A stretch of DNA of 64,000 nucleotides from DATMNI01 sp963817515. Its GTDB lineage: Bacteria > Acidobacteriota > Terriglobia > Bryobacterales > Bryobacteraceae. Positions 8,408 through 16,663 of this stretch are shown one piece after another. The translations under genes were made by a program, and so were the position numbers. Location: assembly GCA_963817515.1 (NCBI GenBank), contig CAWFPJ010000010.1, positions 248,001-312,000 on the forward strand. The letters are read 5' to 3'. The notes beneath the pieces are model-generated. The model was not told where the DNA came from. It saw only the letters and a list, made by a program, of their open reading frames with translations, and searched no databases. Each line of letters opens with the position of its first letter. Position 1 is the first letter of the stretch.

Positions 8408-9151
8408 ATGCTTTTGCACTTTCAAGTCTGGGCGTTATATCTGCTACAAGACGCCGGTGGCACTGTCGGCTGGGACCCGGCCGCTTTATGGAGACAGATG
8501 GGTCTGCTGGCCAAGTTCGTGGTGGTCGGTCTTTTTATCATGTCAGCCTATTCCATCGGCGTCATGATCGATCGATTGATGGCCTATAGCGCGGCCCGCA
8601 AACAATCGCGTGCATTCGCGCCGGCCGTGGCAGGCGCGCTGCGCGAAGGCAAACTGGACGAGGCAGTGAAGATTGCCGACCGCTACAAGAAGAGCCATCT
8701 GGCAAAGGTAGTGGTGGCCGGTCTCCAGGAATTTCAGGCGCACCAGATCAGCTCGGAGATCCCGGGCGAAGAGATCGAGGCGTCCAAGCGGGCTCTTGAG
8801 CGCGCCGAGGCCATCGTCCACGCTGAGCTGAAGCGCGGCGTCAGCGGCCTGGCGACTATCGGTTCAACGGCCCCGTTCGTCGGTCTGTTCGGAACGGTGG
8901 TCGGCATCATCAACGCCTTCAAGAGCATTTCGAACGAGAAGTCCACCGGTCTGTCGGCTGTGTCCGGCGGCATTTCCGAAGCCCTGGTGACCACCGCCAT
9001 CGGCTTGTTCGTGGCTATCCCGGCGGTCTGGATGTTCAACTACTTTACCGGGAAGATTGAGGCCTTCGACGTGGAAATGGGCAACTCCAGTTCCGAGTTG
9101 ATCGACTACTTCCTGAAGCGTTCGCAGCGTGGCGCTGGGGCGCGTAAGTAG
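8408..9151 (+). CDS. exbB: ExbB/TolQ/MotA-family proton channel
   Basis: Inner-membrane motor subunit that with ExbD uses the proton gradient to power TonB. It is 247 aa. A first membrane helix lies at about 35-57. The MotA/TolQ/ExbB core is at about 110-235, with GLATIGSTAPFVGLFGTVVG (the second-helix signature) and EALVTTAIGLFVAIPAVW (third helix). There is a strong purine-rich ribosome site (GGAGAGAAG). The neighbours tonB and two exbD genes support the Exb over the Tol assignment. Confidence 0.93.
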   Translation: MLLHFQVWALYLLQDAGGTVGWDPAALWRQMGLLAKFVVVGLFIMSAYSIGVMIDRLMAYSAARKQSRAFAPAVAGALREGKLDEAVKIADRYKKSHLAKVVVAGLQEFQAHQISSEIPGEEIEASKRALERAEAIVHAELKRGVSGLATIGSTAPFVGLFGTVVGIINAFKSISNEKSTGLSAVSGGISEALVTTAIGLFVAIPAVWMFNYFTGKIEAFDVEMGNSSSELIDYFLKRSQRGAGARK

Positions 9152-9282
9152 GCGCCGGAGTACCCGGCGAGTTGATTAATACCGAGGGGGAGCCCGCTGC
9201 AACGGGTTCCCCGCTCCTGCCGCGACAGCGCCGCGGAGAAATTGCTCCAGCGAACCGTTCTGGAGAGGCCAGGGAGAAAACA

Positions 9283-9780
9283 ATGACTGCCAAAGACGAA
9301 AAAGCTAAAACAAGACGACAAGGGCCAGGTGCGATTGCCGACATCAATGTGACACCCATGGTCGACGTGATGCTGGTGATGCTTATCATTTTCATGGTCA
9401 TTACCCCCATGTTGTCGAAGGGCGTCATTGTGGATCTGGTGAAGACCAGGAATCCAATCGCCATGCACGACGCCGATAAGAGCGATGCCATTGTATGCGC
9501 CGTGCAGCGCGACGGGAAAACCTATCTTGGCACCACCCAGATGAAGCCCGAAGACCTGCCGCAGAAGGTAAAGGATATGCTGGCCAACCGCTTGGACAAG
9601 ACGGTATTCGTGCGCGCCGATTCGCGCGCGAGGTATGAGATTGTCGTGGACGTGGTGGACAATTTGCGTGCGGCGGGCGTGGATCAGTTGGGCCTGCTGA
9701 CGGAACAGTTGACGGATACTCAACGGCCCGGAACGACGCCGCCGGGTGGCGCACCGGCAACCGCACCGGCTGGAAAGTAA
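9283..9780 (+). CDS. exbD: ExbD/TolR-family biopolymer transport protein (first of two)
   Basis: 165 aa from ATG 9283, chosen because AGGGAG lies just upstream; the frame is open further back but without a ribosome site. A short basic N-terminus, the motif DINVTPMVDVMLVMLIIFMV with the proton-binding Asp in the single membrane helix (about 20-42), then a periplasmic domain with a PAP-rich tail. The neighbouring second exbD implies an ExbB-ExbD-ExbD' stator. Confidence 0.92.
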   Translation: MTAKDEKAKTRRQGPGAIADINVTPMVDVMLVMLIIFMVITPMLSKGVIVDLVKTRNPIAMHDADKSDAIVCAVQRDGKTYLGTTQMKPEDLPQKVKDMLANRLDKTVFVRADSRARYEIVVDVVDNLRAAGVDQLGLLTEQLTDTQRPGTTPPGGAPATAPAGK

Positions 9781-9808
9781 GACAAGTTCATTTACAAGGA
9801 GCAATCAT

Positions 9809-10237
9809 ATGTCGATGTCAGTTGGCGGAGGGTCGGGCGGTCCCAAAGCCGATATCAACATGACGCCCATGATCGATGTGCTGCTGGTGTTGATTATCAT
9901 TTTCATGGTCATCACGCCGCTCACGCCCAAGGGACTGGAGGCGCTGGTTCCCCAGCCGCCGCCACCCAATCAGAAGCCCAACCAGTCCGATCAGCGAACC
10001 GTGGTCATCGTCATCGATGCTAACCACAACATGCAGATCAACAGCGAGTCAGTCACCGAAGACCATTTGCAGGGCCGTCTGGAAGACATTTTCAAGACAC
10101 GCGCCGAACGTGTGGTTTTCGTGAAGGGCGACCCGTCGCTGGACTTCCAGTGGGTAGCTAAGGCTATCGATATCGCGCACGGCGCGGGTATCGACAAGGT
10201 GGGTCTGATGACTGCCAAGGTGGAGGCCGGACAATAA
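9809..10237 (+). CDS. exbD: ExbD/TolR-family biopolymer transport protein (second)
   Basis: 142 aa from ATG 9809, with AAGGAG 8 nt upstream. DINMTPMIDVLLVLIIIF carries the conserved Asp of the membrane helix (about 14-34), followed by a proline-rich stretch (PQPPPPNQ) and a compact periplasmic domain ending VGLMTAKVE. It is related to but clearly diverged from the upstream ExbD, so the pair probably forms a heteromeric ExbD assembly. It ends 2 nt before the next gene. Confidence 0.92.
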   Translation: MSMSVGGGSGGPKADINMTPMIDVLLVLIIIFMVITPLTPKGLEALVPQPPPPNQKPNQSDQRTVVIVIDANHNMQINSESVTEDHLQGRLEDIFKTRAERVVFVKGDPSLDFQWVAKAIDIAHGAGIDKVGLMTAKVEAGQ

Positions 10238-10239
10238 CC

Positions 10240-11070
10240 ATGCGAAGCAAATTCACGCTGGGCAATTTAAAAATAGCGCTGGCTGTGGCCGCGTTGGCTG
10301 CGATTGCGGTAATGACGTCGGGCTGCAGCAAGCTGCAAGCCCGCGATCACCTCAACAAGGGTGTGCAGGCTTTCACCAATGCGCAGTACCCTGAGGCGGT
10401 CGAGCACTTCAAGACGGCCGTGGAACTCGATCCGGGTTTCGCCGCAGCGCGCCTCTACCTGGCCACCGCCTACATGCAGCAGTATATTCCGGGCTCGGAA
10501 TCGCCCGAAAACATGAAGATGGCCCAGGCGGCATATGACAACTTCCAGAAGGTGCTGGAGCAGGAACCCAATAACACCACGGCCATCGCATCCATCGCTT
10601 CGCTCAACCTGAACCAGAAAAAGTGGGATGAAGCCAAGCAATGGTACGAGAAGTGGACCGCCGTGGAGCAGAACGCGGATGCCTATTACAGCCTTGGCTT
10701 TATCGCCTGGTCGAAATGGTATCCGGCCTATGGCACGGCTCGCGCCGGCCTGGGGATGAAGCAGGAAGATCCGGGGCCGATAAAGGACAAAAAGGTCAAG
10801 GAGGAGTTGAAAGCCAAGTACGGACCGATCATCGAATCCGGCTTGCAGTCTCTCGACAAAGCCCTGCAGATCAACCCGGAATACGACGACGCGATGGCGT
10901 ATGAAAACCTGCTGGTCCGCGAACGCGCCGACCTTGCCGACAGCAAGGAAGAGTACGAGAAGCAGATCAAGGTAGCCGACGACTGGGTCCAGAAAGCTCT
11001 GGCCACCAAGAAGATCAAGGCCGAAAAGAAGAGCAAGACCGGCGGCGGCATCGTAGCCGACGGCAAATAG
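10240..11070 (+). CDS. TPR-repeat lipoprotein
   Basis: 276 aa. A long hydrophobic leader ends in the lipobox MTSGC (Cys29), predicting lipid anchoring. Tetratricopeptide repeats follow: DHLNKGVQAFTNAQYPEAVEHF, a YDNFQKVLEQEPNN repeat, and SLDKALQINPEYDDAMAY; the C-terminus is Lys-rich. It starts 2 nt after exbD, so it is translationally coupled to the Exb operon. A role as scaffold or adaptor of the TonB machinery is inferred only from position. Confidence 0.85.
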   Translation: MRSKFTLGNLKIALAVAALAAIAVMTSGCSKLQARDHLNKGVQAFTNAQYPEAVEHFKTAVELDPGFAAARLYLATAYMQQYIPGSESPENMKMAQAAYDNFQKVLEQEPNNTTAIASIASLNLNQKKWDEAKQWYEKWTAVEQNADAYYSLGFIAWSKWYPAYGTARAGLGMKQEDPGPIKDKKVKEELKAKYGPIIESGLQSLDKALQINPEYDDAMAYENLLVRERADLADSKEEYEKQIKVADDWVQKALATKKIKAEKKSKTGGGIVADGK

Positions 11071-11087
11071 TTCTGCAAGCAAATCTG

Positions 11088-11168
11088 ACGCGGAGTCGCT
11101 GAGGTGCGGAGAAGACTTTTTCGGACTGCAGCTCTCCGCGTTTTCCTCAGCGGTTCAGCGTCTCCGCG
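11088..11168. repeat. Imperfect inverted repeat after the TPR gene
   Basis: ACGCGGAG...GCTGAGG...GCGGAG on the left is mirrored by CTCCGCG...CCTCAGCGG...GCGTCTCCGC on the right, with mismatches, in the 128-nt gap before rsh. It may form the 3' end of the exb operon transcript. No U-run is seen. Confidence 0.35.
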
Positions 11169-11183
11169 GTAAAGTCTTACTGC

Positions 11184-11189
11184 TACAAT
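11184..11189 (+). promoter_or_regulatory. -10-like hexamer before rsh
   Basis: TACAAT lies 9 nt before the GTG start of rsh, with no ribosome site. The same TACAATCGA word precedes tgt. Compatible with a leaderless transcript. Confidence 0.35.
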
Positions 11190-11198
11190 CGAGCTAGA

Positions 11199-13790
11199 GT
11201 GCTTCCCGAGTCCGCCAGCCTCTCCGATCCCGTTCCCCCGCTGCAGCCTGCCGATCCGGTAGAGCAGTTATACAGCGAGCTGGAAGCCAAGATTCGCGAG
11301 TACCGTCCGAAAGACGACCTCGCAGCCCTCGAAAAAGCCTTCCGTTTCGCCAGCAAGTATCACGAAGGACAGACGCGCGATTCGGGTGAACCCTACATGG
11401 TGCATCCGGTCATGGTGGCGCACATTCTGGCCGGCATGCGCATGGATGTCGTCGCCATGGAGACGGGCCTGCTGCACGATGTGGTGGAGGACACCAGCGT
11501 CACCGTGGAGCAGGTGCGCAAGGAATTCGGCGAAGAAGTTGCGCGCTGCGTGGATGGCGTCACCAAGCTGAGCAAGCTGGATTTTTTCTCGGCCGAAGAT
11601 CGGCAGGCCGAGAGTTTCCGCAAAATGCTGCTGGCCATGGTGGAGGACATCCGGGTCATCATGGTCAAGCTGGCGGACCGCATGCACAACATGCGGACGC
11701 TGGGTTATCTGAGCGCGGAACGGCGCGAGCGCATCGCCCGCGAGACGCTTGAGATCTACGCGCCCATCGCGCACCGGCTGGGCATGGGCAAGGTGCGCGG
11801 CGAACTGGAGGATCTGGCATTCCAGCACCTGGAGCCCGACGCGTATCGGGAGATTTTGGCCGCTATCGAATCGCGCCGCCATTCGAACGAAGAGTTCCTG
11901 GCCGAGATCCGGCAGACGGTGGAGGCCGAGTTGCGGCGCGAGGGCATTCCGGCGCGCATCGACGGGCGGGTGAAGCGCCCGTTTTCGGTGTTTCAAAAGC
12001 TGCGGCGCCAGAAGATCTCGATCGACCAGGTTTACGATCTGATGGCGCTGCGCATCCTTACCGATTCCGTGAAGAACTGCTACGCCGCGCTGGGAGTGAT
12101 CCACAACAAGTGGCGTCCCATTCCCGGCCGCATCAAGGATTTCATCGCCATTCCAAGGCCCAACCTTTATCAATCGCTGCACACCTCCGTGGTGGGCCCT
12201 CAGGGGCAGACCTTCGAAGTGCAGATCCGGACCGAGGAGATGCACCGCATCGCCGAAGAGGGAATCGCGGCGCACTGGAAGTACAAGGAAGGCCGGAAGG
12301 GGCCGGCGGCCGACGACCAGCGCATCGCGTGGCTGCGGCACCTGGTGGAATGGCAGCGCGACGTTCAGGATCCCAGCGAGTTCATGTCCACGTTGAAAGT
12401 GGACCTGTATCCGGAAGAGGTCTACCTGTTCACGCCGCGCGGCAAAGTGGTGGTGCTGCCGCGCGACGCCACGCCTATAGATTTCGCATACGCCATTCAC
12501 TCCGACGTGGGCAACACCTGCGTGGGAGCCAAAGTCAACGGCCGCATCGTGCCGCTGCGATCGTCGCTGCGCAACGGCGACATCGTCGAGATCATGACGC
12601 AGCCGGGCCACGAACCCAGCAAAGACTGGCTGGCCTTCGTCAAGACTTCGCGCGCGCGCAACAAGATCAAGCACCTGATTAACGCCAGCGAGCGCATCAA
12701 GGCGATTGAGATCGGGCAGAAATATCTGGACAAAGAGGCGCGCCGCCTCGGCGTGCAACTGGGCAAGGTGGCCAAGTCTGAGCTCGAGGCGGTGGCCGGC
12801 GATTACGGATACAGCAAGATCGAGGACCTGTACGCGGCATTGGGTTACGGGAAATTCTCGGCGCGCCAGGTTCTGGCGAAGGTGGCGCCGGGTGTAGTCA
12901 AAGACGATCCCCCGGAAACCAAACCCCCTGCTGAACCGTTCCTGCCGGCGCCGGGCGCGCGGCGGGCCGACGGCACCGACGTCATCAAGGTCCGCGGCAT
13001 CGACGATCTGATGGTTTATCGCGCCCGGTGCTGCAACCCGATCCTGGGTGAAGCCATCGTCGGGTATATCACGCGGGGCAAGGGCGTGGCCGTGCATTCC
13101 AAGGCCTGCCCCAACGTGCAGAGCCTGATGTACGACGTAGAGCGCAAGATCGAAGTGGAATGGGCGCGCGCCGCGGAGGATGCTTTCCCGGTGCGCATCG
13201 TGATCCACACCGATGACCGCCCGGGCATGCTCAACCGGCTCACCTCCGTGCTCTCCGACGAGAACACCAATATCCGCAGCCTGGAGGCGAAGACGGAACT
13301 GGAGCACGATGGCGGAACGGTGGAAATGACGGTGGATGTGCGGGACAAAAAGCAGCTCGAAAAACTGGTGACCACGATGCGGCGCATTTCGGGTGTGCGG
13401 GAGTGGAACGGCTCTTCAATTAACATGCCTTTTTCGAACGACCCTGAACACATCGCGATTTCCAAGTCCAAGGGAGTCAAAATCGACTGGAAGGACGGCC
13501 ACCACAGTGAGTACGGGCTGACCTACCTGCGCGATAAGTGCCCGTGTGCGCAATGCACGGGCGCTCACGGCACTCCGCCGAGGAAGCCTGAAGCGGAGGC
13601 GGCCTCACCTGGAAATCCGTTCCAGATGTTCAAGCCGGCGCTGAAAATGTTGGATGTGGAACCGGTGGGAAAGTATGCTATCCGCATCAAGTGGAGCGAC
13701 GGGCATAGCTCAGGCATCTACTCCTACGATCATTTGCGGCAAATTTGCGAATGCGCGGAGTGCCGGGCGTTTATAGCAAGCGGAAGTTGA
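11199..13790 (+). CDS. RelA/SpoT homologue, (p)ppGpp synthetase/hydrolase, read through into a DUF971 domain
   Basis: Makes and degrades the stringent-response alarmone. In order: HD hydrolase domain (about 50-155, LLHDVVEDT), synthetase (about 245-360, PRPNLYQSLHT and EVQIRTEEM), TGS (about 405-465), a Cys-containing conserved region (RCCNPI), and a C-terminal ACT domain (about 665-740). The open frame runs 863 aa because it continues into a DUF971 domain. Inserting one T after 13402 would give VRDVERLFN followed by a stop at 13421-13423, a typical end near 741 aa and one base before the ATG of the DUF971 gene. The fusion is therefore probably produced by a one-base deletion. GTG start. Both catalytic halves look intact. 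Confidence 0.92.
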   Translation: MLPESASLSDPVPPLQPADPVEQLYSELEAKIREYRPKDDLAALEKAFRFASKYHEGQTRDSGEPYMVHPVMVAHILAGMRMDVVAMETGLLHDVVEDTSVTVEQVRKEFGEEVARCVDGVTKLSKLDFFSAEDRQAESFRKMLLAMVEDIRVIMVKLADRMHNMRTLGYLSAERRERIARETLEIYAPIAHRLGMGKVRGELEDLAFQHLEPDAYREILAAIESRRHSNEEFLAEIRQTVEAELRREGIPARIDGRVKRPFSVFQKLRRQKISIDQVYDLMALRILTDSVKNCYAALGVIHNKWRPIPGRIKDFIAIPRPNLYQSLHTSVVGPQGQTFEVQIRTEEMHRIAEEGIAAHWKYKEGRKGPAADDQRIAWLRHLVEWQRDVQDPSEFMSTLKVDLYPEEVYLFTPRGKVVVLPRDATPIDFAYAIHSDVGNTCVGAKVNGRIVPLRSSLRNGDIVEIMTQPGHEPSKDWLAFVKTSRARNKIKHLINASERIKAIEIGQKYLDKEARRLGVQLGKVAKSELEAVAGDYGYSKIEDLYAALGYGKFSARQVLAKVAPGVVKDDPPETKPPAEPFLPAPGARRADGTDVIKVRGIDDLMVYRARCCNPILGEAIVGYITRGKGVAVHSKACPNVQSLMYDVERKIEVEWARAAEDAFPVRIVIHTDDRPGMLNRLTSVLSDENTNIRSLEAKTELEHDGGTVEMTVDVRDKKQLEKLVTTMRRISGVREWNGSSINMPFSNDPEHIAISKSKGVKIDWKDGHHSEYGLTYLRDKCPCAQCTGAHGTPPRKPEAEAASPGNPFQMFKPALKMLDVEPVGKYAIRIKWSDGHSSGIYSYDHLRQICECAECRAFIASGS
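13425..13790 (+). CDS. DUF971 (gamma-butyrobetaine-hydroxylase-like N-terminal domain) protein
   Basis: 121 aa if started at ATG 13425. It shows the family pattern WKDGHHSEY...LRDKCPCAQC and, later, IKWSDGHSSGIYSYDHLRQIC-ECAEC, whose cysteine pairs suggest metal or Fe-S binding. As read it is in frame with rsh, but the separate ATG, and the stop of rsh one base before it after one inserted base, argue that it is its own gene, translationally coupled to rsh. Its last 20 nt overlap the 3' end of the opposing tonB. Function of stand-alone DUF971 proteins is not settled; links to Fe-S cluster handling have been suggested. Confidence 0.75.
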   Translation: MPFSNDPEHIAISKSKGVKIDWKDGHHSEYGLTYLRDKCPCAQCTGAHGTPPRKPEAEAASPGNPFQMFKPALKMLDVEPVGKYAIRIKWSDGHSSGIYSYDHLRQICECAECRAFIASGS

Positions 13791-14763
13791 CTTCGATCTG
13801 GGCTTCCACGGTGACCGGTTTGCCGTCCTTAACGCCGGGCTTGAACTTCCACTTCTTTACGGCCTCCATGGCCTTCTCGTCAAGACCGAGGCCCAGGCTG
13901 TGCAGAACCCGCATGTTGATGGCTTTTCCAGACGGGTCAACCTGGATGTAAAGAAGGACCGTGCCCTGATACTTGGCTTTGCGGGCCTCTTCGGAATATT
14001 CGGGCTCGACTTTGTAGAGCAGCGCCGGAGCGGTAACGCCGCCGCCGACGCGGAACACGCCGCCGCCGACACCGCCGCCTTCACCAGGACCAAAGCCGCC
14101 ACCCTTACCCGAGCCGACGCCGCCGCCGGAACCGGAACCGATACCGCCGCCCGAACCGGGGCCATTCGAAGGCGGTCCGATCTTGGCCAACGGATCGCCG
14201 TACTGCGCCATGTTGACATTGGGCAGAGTTACATCCGGAGGAGCGATGATGCTGGGCTCCATCGTCAACTTGGGATTCGGGTTATTCACCACCGCCATGG
14301 GCGGCGTAAACTGCCGGAGCGCGGCCTTGGGCAGACGGCCTTTGCTGGCCGGCAAGAGAGAGCGGTCGCCACCGCCGCCACCGCCTCCCATCATCTGTTT
14401 CTTGGGGGGTGCCATGGGCGGGGGCGCCAGATCGACGGGCCCGATCAGCGGAACAAACTCTTTCACTTTTTCACGGACGGTCTTGCTGGACGCCACCGTG
14501 AACAGGATAATCGCCACCGCAATCTGGAAGCCCGTGGACATCATAAACGAGCTTTTCTTGCGGCCGTACAACCCCCAGATGTCCTTGACGGCAACAGGCT
14601 TAGACGTAATTTCCAAAGGCGGAAGCTTGGGTGGGCTAATCGCGTCCTTCAGATTTTGGTACAGAGACTTGTACCACAGCCCTTCCGTTTCCTTGGGAAG
14701 CAGGCGCGACAAATGATCGTCGGGATCGAAGAACGGGTTGTTAGGTTGCGACAAGTCAGCCAT
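13771..14763 (-). CDS. Energy transducer TonB (second copy) with internal membrane helix and Gly-rich linker
   Basis: 330 aa. Unlike ordinary TonB, about 75 cytosolic residues precede the single membrane helix (about 75-95, FQIAVAIILFTVASS). A Pro/Met stretch, a run of seven glycines and a long GSGGGIGSGSGGG-type linker (about 200-245) lead to the C-terminal TonB domain (about 245-330: KVEPEYSEEARKAKYQGTV, MEAVKKWKFKPGVKDGKPV). The soluble N-terminus could contact a cytosolic partner. It is tail-to-tail with, and overlaps by 20 nt, the rsh/DUF971 frame. No Exb genes are adjacent on this strand, so it may share the ExbBDD motor 4 kb away. Confidence 0.88.
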   Translation of the reverse strand: MADLSQPNNPFFDPDDHLSRLLPKETEGLWYKSLYQNLKDAISPPKLPPLEITSKPVAVKDIWGLYGRKKSSFMMSTGFQIAVAIILFTVASSKTVREKVKEFVPLIGPVDLAPPPMAPPKKQMMGGGGGGGDRSLLPASKGRLPKAALRQFTPPMAVVNNPNPKLTMEPSIIAPPDVTLPNVNMAQYGDPLAKIGPPSNGPGSGGGIGSGSGGGVGSGKGGGFGPGEGGGVGGGVFRVGGGVTAPALLYKVEPEYSEEARKAKYQGTVLLYIQVDPSGKAINMRVLHSLGLGLDEKAMEAVKKWKFKPGVKDGKPVTVEAQIEVNFRLL

Positions 14764-14986
14764 TTTTATCCACGAGCCCTCCGGGAGGAGAACCGCCGTC
14801 TACGACATATGGGACGCTACCGGCAATCGCGTCGTTACATGCCGTTACAGGTTTTGGAAAATCTCTACCCAGCTATCTCACGCTAAGTTTACCACAAATA
14901 AAGCTCCAGTGGGTTGTAAACACAGCCAGATAGCCCCCATAACCGTGCCAGTACCGCACAGTGGGACGCCGGCGCCCATTTTCCAT

Positions 14987-15026
14987 ATTTGGAATTTCGC
15001 AAAACCATTTGGAATTTCGCAAAACC
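14987..15026. repeat. Tandem 20-bp direct repeat upstream of pepA
   Basis: ATTTGGAATTTCGCAAAACC occurs twice, back to back (14987-15006 and 15007-15026). It is AT-rich within a GC-rich context, 51 nt before the pepA start. It could be an operator doublet or a replication-slippage duplication. Confidence 0.85.
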
Positions 15027-15062
15027 GGCGGCGTCGGTTTGCGGTGAAGCCCCGCCTCGCGT

Positions 15063-15068
15063 CACAAT
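15063..15068 (+). promoter_or_regulatory. -10-like hexamer before pepA
   Basis: CACAAT lies 8 nt before ATG 15077, with a weak -35-like TTGCGG at 15039-15044 (18-nt spacer) and no ribosome site between. Confidence 0.3.
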
Positions 15069-15076
15069 CGGTAGTG

Positions 15077-16525
15077 ATGCAGATTACGATTGGACGGAAA
15101 CCGCTGGAGCGGATTGAAGCCGACGCACTGATAGTGCCGGTCTTCGAGGGTAGCAAAGAGACGCGATTCGGAGCGGGCGATCTCTTCGACGCCGGAGAAA
15201 TCGCCGGGAAACCCCTGGAATTGACGCTGCTGCACCACGTGCCGGGCGTGGCGGCGACGCGAATTCTGCTGGCCGGGGCGGGGAAGCCGGAGAAGTTCGA
15301 TTCGGCCGAAATGCGCAAGCTGGCCGGCGCGGCTGTTCGCCACCTGAAATCCAAATCGGTAAAGAAGATCGCATTGGCCCTGGGGCCGGACCACGCCGGC
15401 GCGGACTATGCGGCGGCCGCGGTCGAAGGAGCCATACTGGGCGATTACGAAACTGACCTGTACAAGACCGGCGACGATAAGAAATCCGTGGACGAATTTA
15501 TCGTGCTGGCGACGGGGGACGCGGCTGGGGTGGAAGAGGGCGTGGCGCGCGGACGCACCATCGCCGAGGCACAGAATTTTGCGCGCGCCCTGGCCAACGA
15601 ACCGGCTAACCGGCTGACACCTGTCAAGATGGCCGAAGCGGCCCGGAAGATGGCGTCGGAGTACGGTTTGGACTGCCAGATCCTGGAGCGCGACGAGATG
15701 GAGCGGCTCGGCATGGGGGCACTGCTCGGCGTGGCGATCGGCAGCGCGGAACCGCCGGCCCTGATCGTGATCCGCTATCAGCCCGCGCAAACCGGATCAA
15801 AAGTGCACCTGGGCCTGGTCGGCAAGGGCGTCACGTTCGATACGGGCGGCATATCCATCAAACCGGCCGACGGTATGGAGAAAATGAAGTATGACATGGC
15901 CGGCGGGGCGGCGATGATCGGGGCCATGCAGGCGATTGCGCAACTGAAACCGGCGATCCAGGTGACGGCTTTTGTCCCCTGCGTGGAAAACATGCCGGGG
16001 AGCCGCGCGCAGCGGCCCGGCGATATCGTGGTCGCGATGTCGGGCAAGACTATCGAAGTGATCAACACGGACGCGGAAGGCCGGCTGATTCTGGCCGATG
16101 CGCTCACCTATGCGCGCGAGCAGGGCTGCACCCATCTGGTGGATGCCGCCACCCTGACCGGCGCCGTCGTGGTGGCGCTGGGACACCTGAGGGTGGGGCT
16201 GTTCGCCAACGACGATGGAATGCGCGACCGCGTGCTGCAGGCATCTAAAGACGAAGGTGAGCGCATGTGGGCCATGCCTCTGGACGATGATTATAAGGAT
16301 CTTCTGAAGAGTGCCTTTGCCGACCTGGCGAACGTTGGCGGCCGCGCGGGCGGCGCGGTTACCGCTGCGATCTTCTTGAAGGAGTTTGCGGACCCCACCC
16401 CGTGGGTGCACCTGGACATTGCGGGCACCGCATGGCTCGACGAGAGCAAGCCGTTTCTGGCGAAAGGGCCGTCGGGCCTGCCGGTGCGGACACTGGTGCG
16501 CCTGGCAATGGAGTGGAAGCAGTAA
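15077..16525 (+). CDS. pepA: Leucyl (cytosol) aminopeptidase, M17 family
   Basis: Dinuclear-metal aminopeptidase that trims N-terminal residues from peptides. It is 482 aa from ATG 15077, the start that matches the family N-terminus (MQITIGRKPLERIEADALIV); the frame is open 113 codons further upstream but that part is unlike the family. The N-terminal macro-like domain (about 1-150) is followed by the catalytic domain. GKGVTFDTGGISIKP carries the metal-binding Lys and Asp, KYDMAGGAAM the next Asp, and NTDAEGRL is the signature Asp/Glu motif. The frame is intact. Confidence 0.95.
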   Translation: MQITIGRKPLERIEADALIVPVFEGSKETRFGAGDLFDAGEIAGKPLELTLLHHVPGVAATRILLAGAGKPEKFDSAEMRKLAGAAVRHLKSKSVKKIALALGPDHAGADYAAAAVEGAILGDYETDLYKTGDDKKSVDEFIVLATGDAAGVEEGVARGRTIAEAQNFARALANEPANRLTPVKMAEAARKMASEYGLDCQILERDEMERLGMGALLGVAIGSAEPPALIVIRYQPAQTGSKVHLGLVGKGVTFDTGGISIKPADGMEKMKYDMAGGAAMIGAMQAIAQLKPAIQVTAFVPCVENMPGSRAQRPGDIVVAMSGKTIEVINTDAEGRLILADALTYAREQGCTHLVDAATLTGAVVVALGHLRVGLFANDDGMRDRVLQASKDEGERMWAMPLDDDYKDLLKSAFADLANVGGRAGGAVTAAIFLKEFADPTPWVHLDIAGTAWLDESKPFLAKGPSGLPVRTLVRLAMEWKQ

Positions 16526-16663
16526 AGAGCGCGAAGGAAACCTGATTCCGGAGAAGTATCTCAACCATTGAGTGGAAGAATTCCTGGCGGCGTCACTCGA
16601 CGGGTGTCAGCGTCCAATCAGATACGCCGTGACGATGCACGCTTCAAACATGCAACCTTCTGA

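Larger units (their letters stand above)
14764..15076. other. Intergenic region between tonB2 and pepA
   Basis: 313 nt without a convincing gene, although the pepA frame stays open through most of it. It should hold the divergent promoters for tonB2 and pepA. The only distinct structure is the 20-bp tandem repeat at 14987-15026. The cytosolic leaderless-type start of pepA follows at 15077. Confidence 0.6.

Noticed and set aside
11268..13307. Long open frame (679 codons) on the minus strand opposite rsh
   Set aside because: Exact antisense shadow of a well-supported rsh gene; His/Arg/Asp-rich composition and no recognisable family. A GC-rich coding strand produces such frames.
14738..15076. 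N-terminal extension of pepA by 113 codons
   Set aside because: The upstream part is unlike any M17 N-terminus and includes the tandem repeat; ATG 15077 matches the family start.
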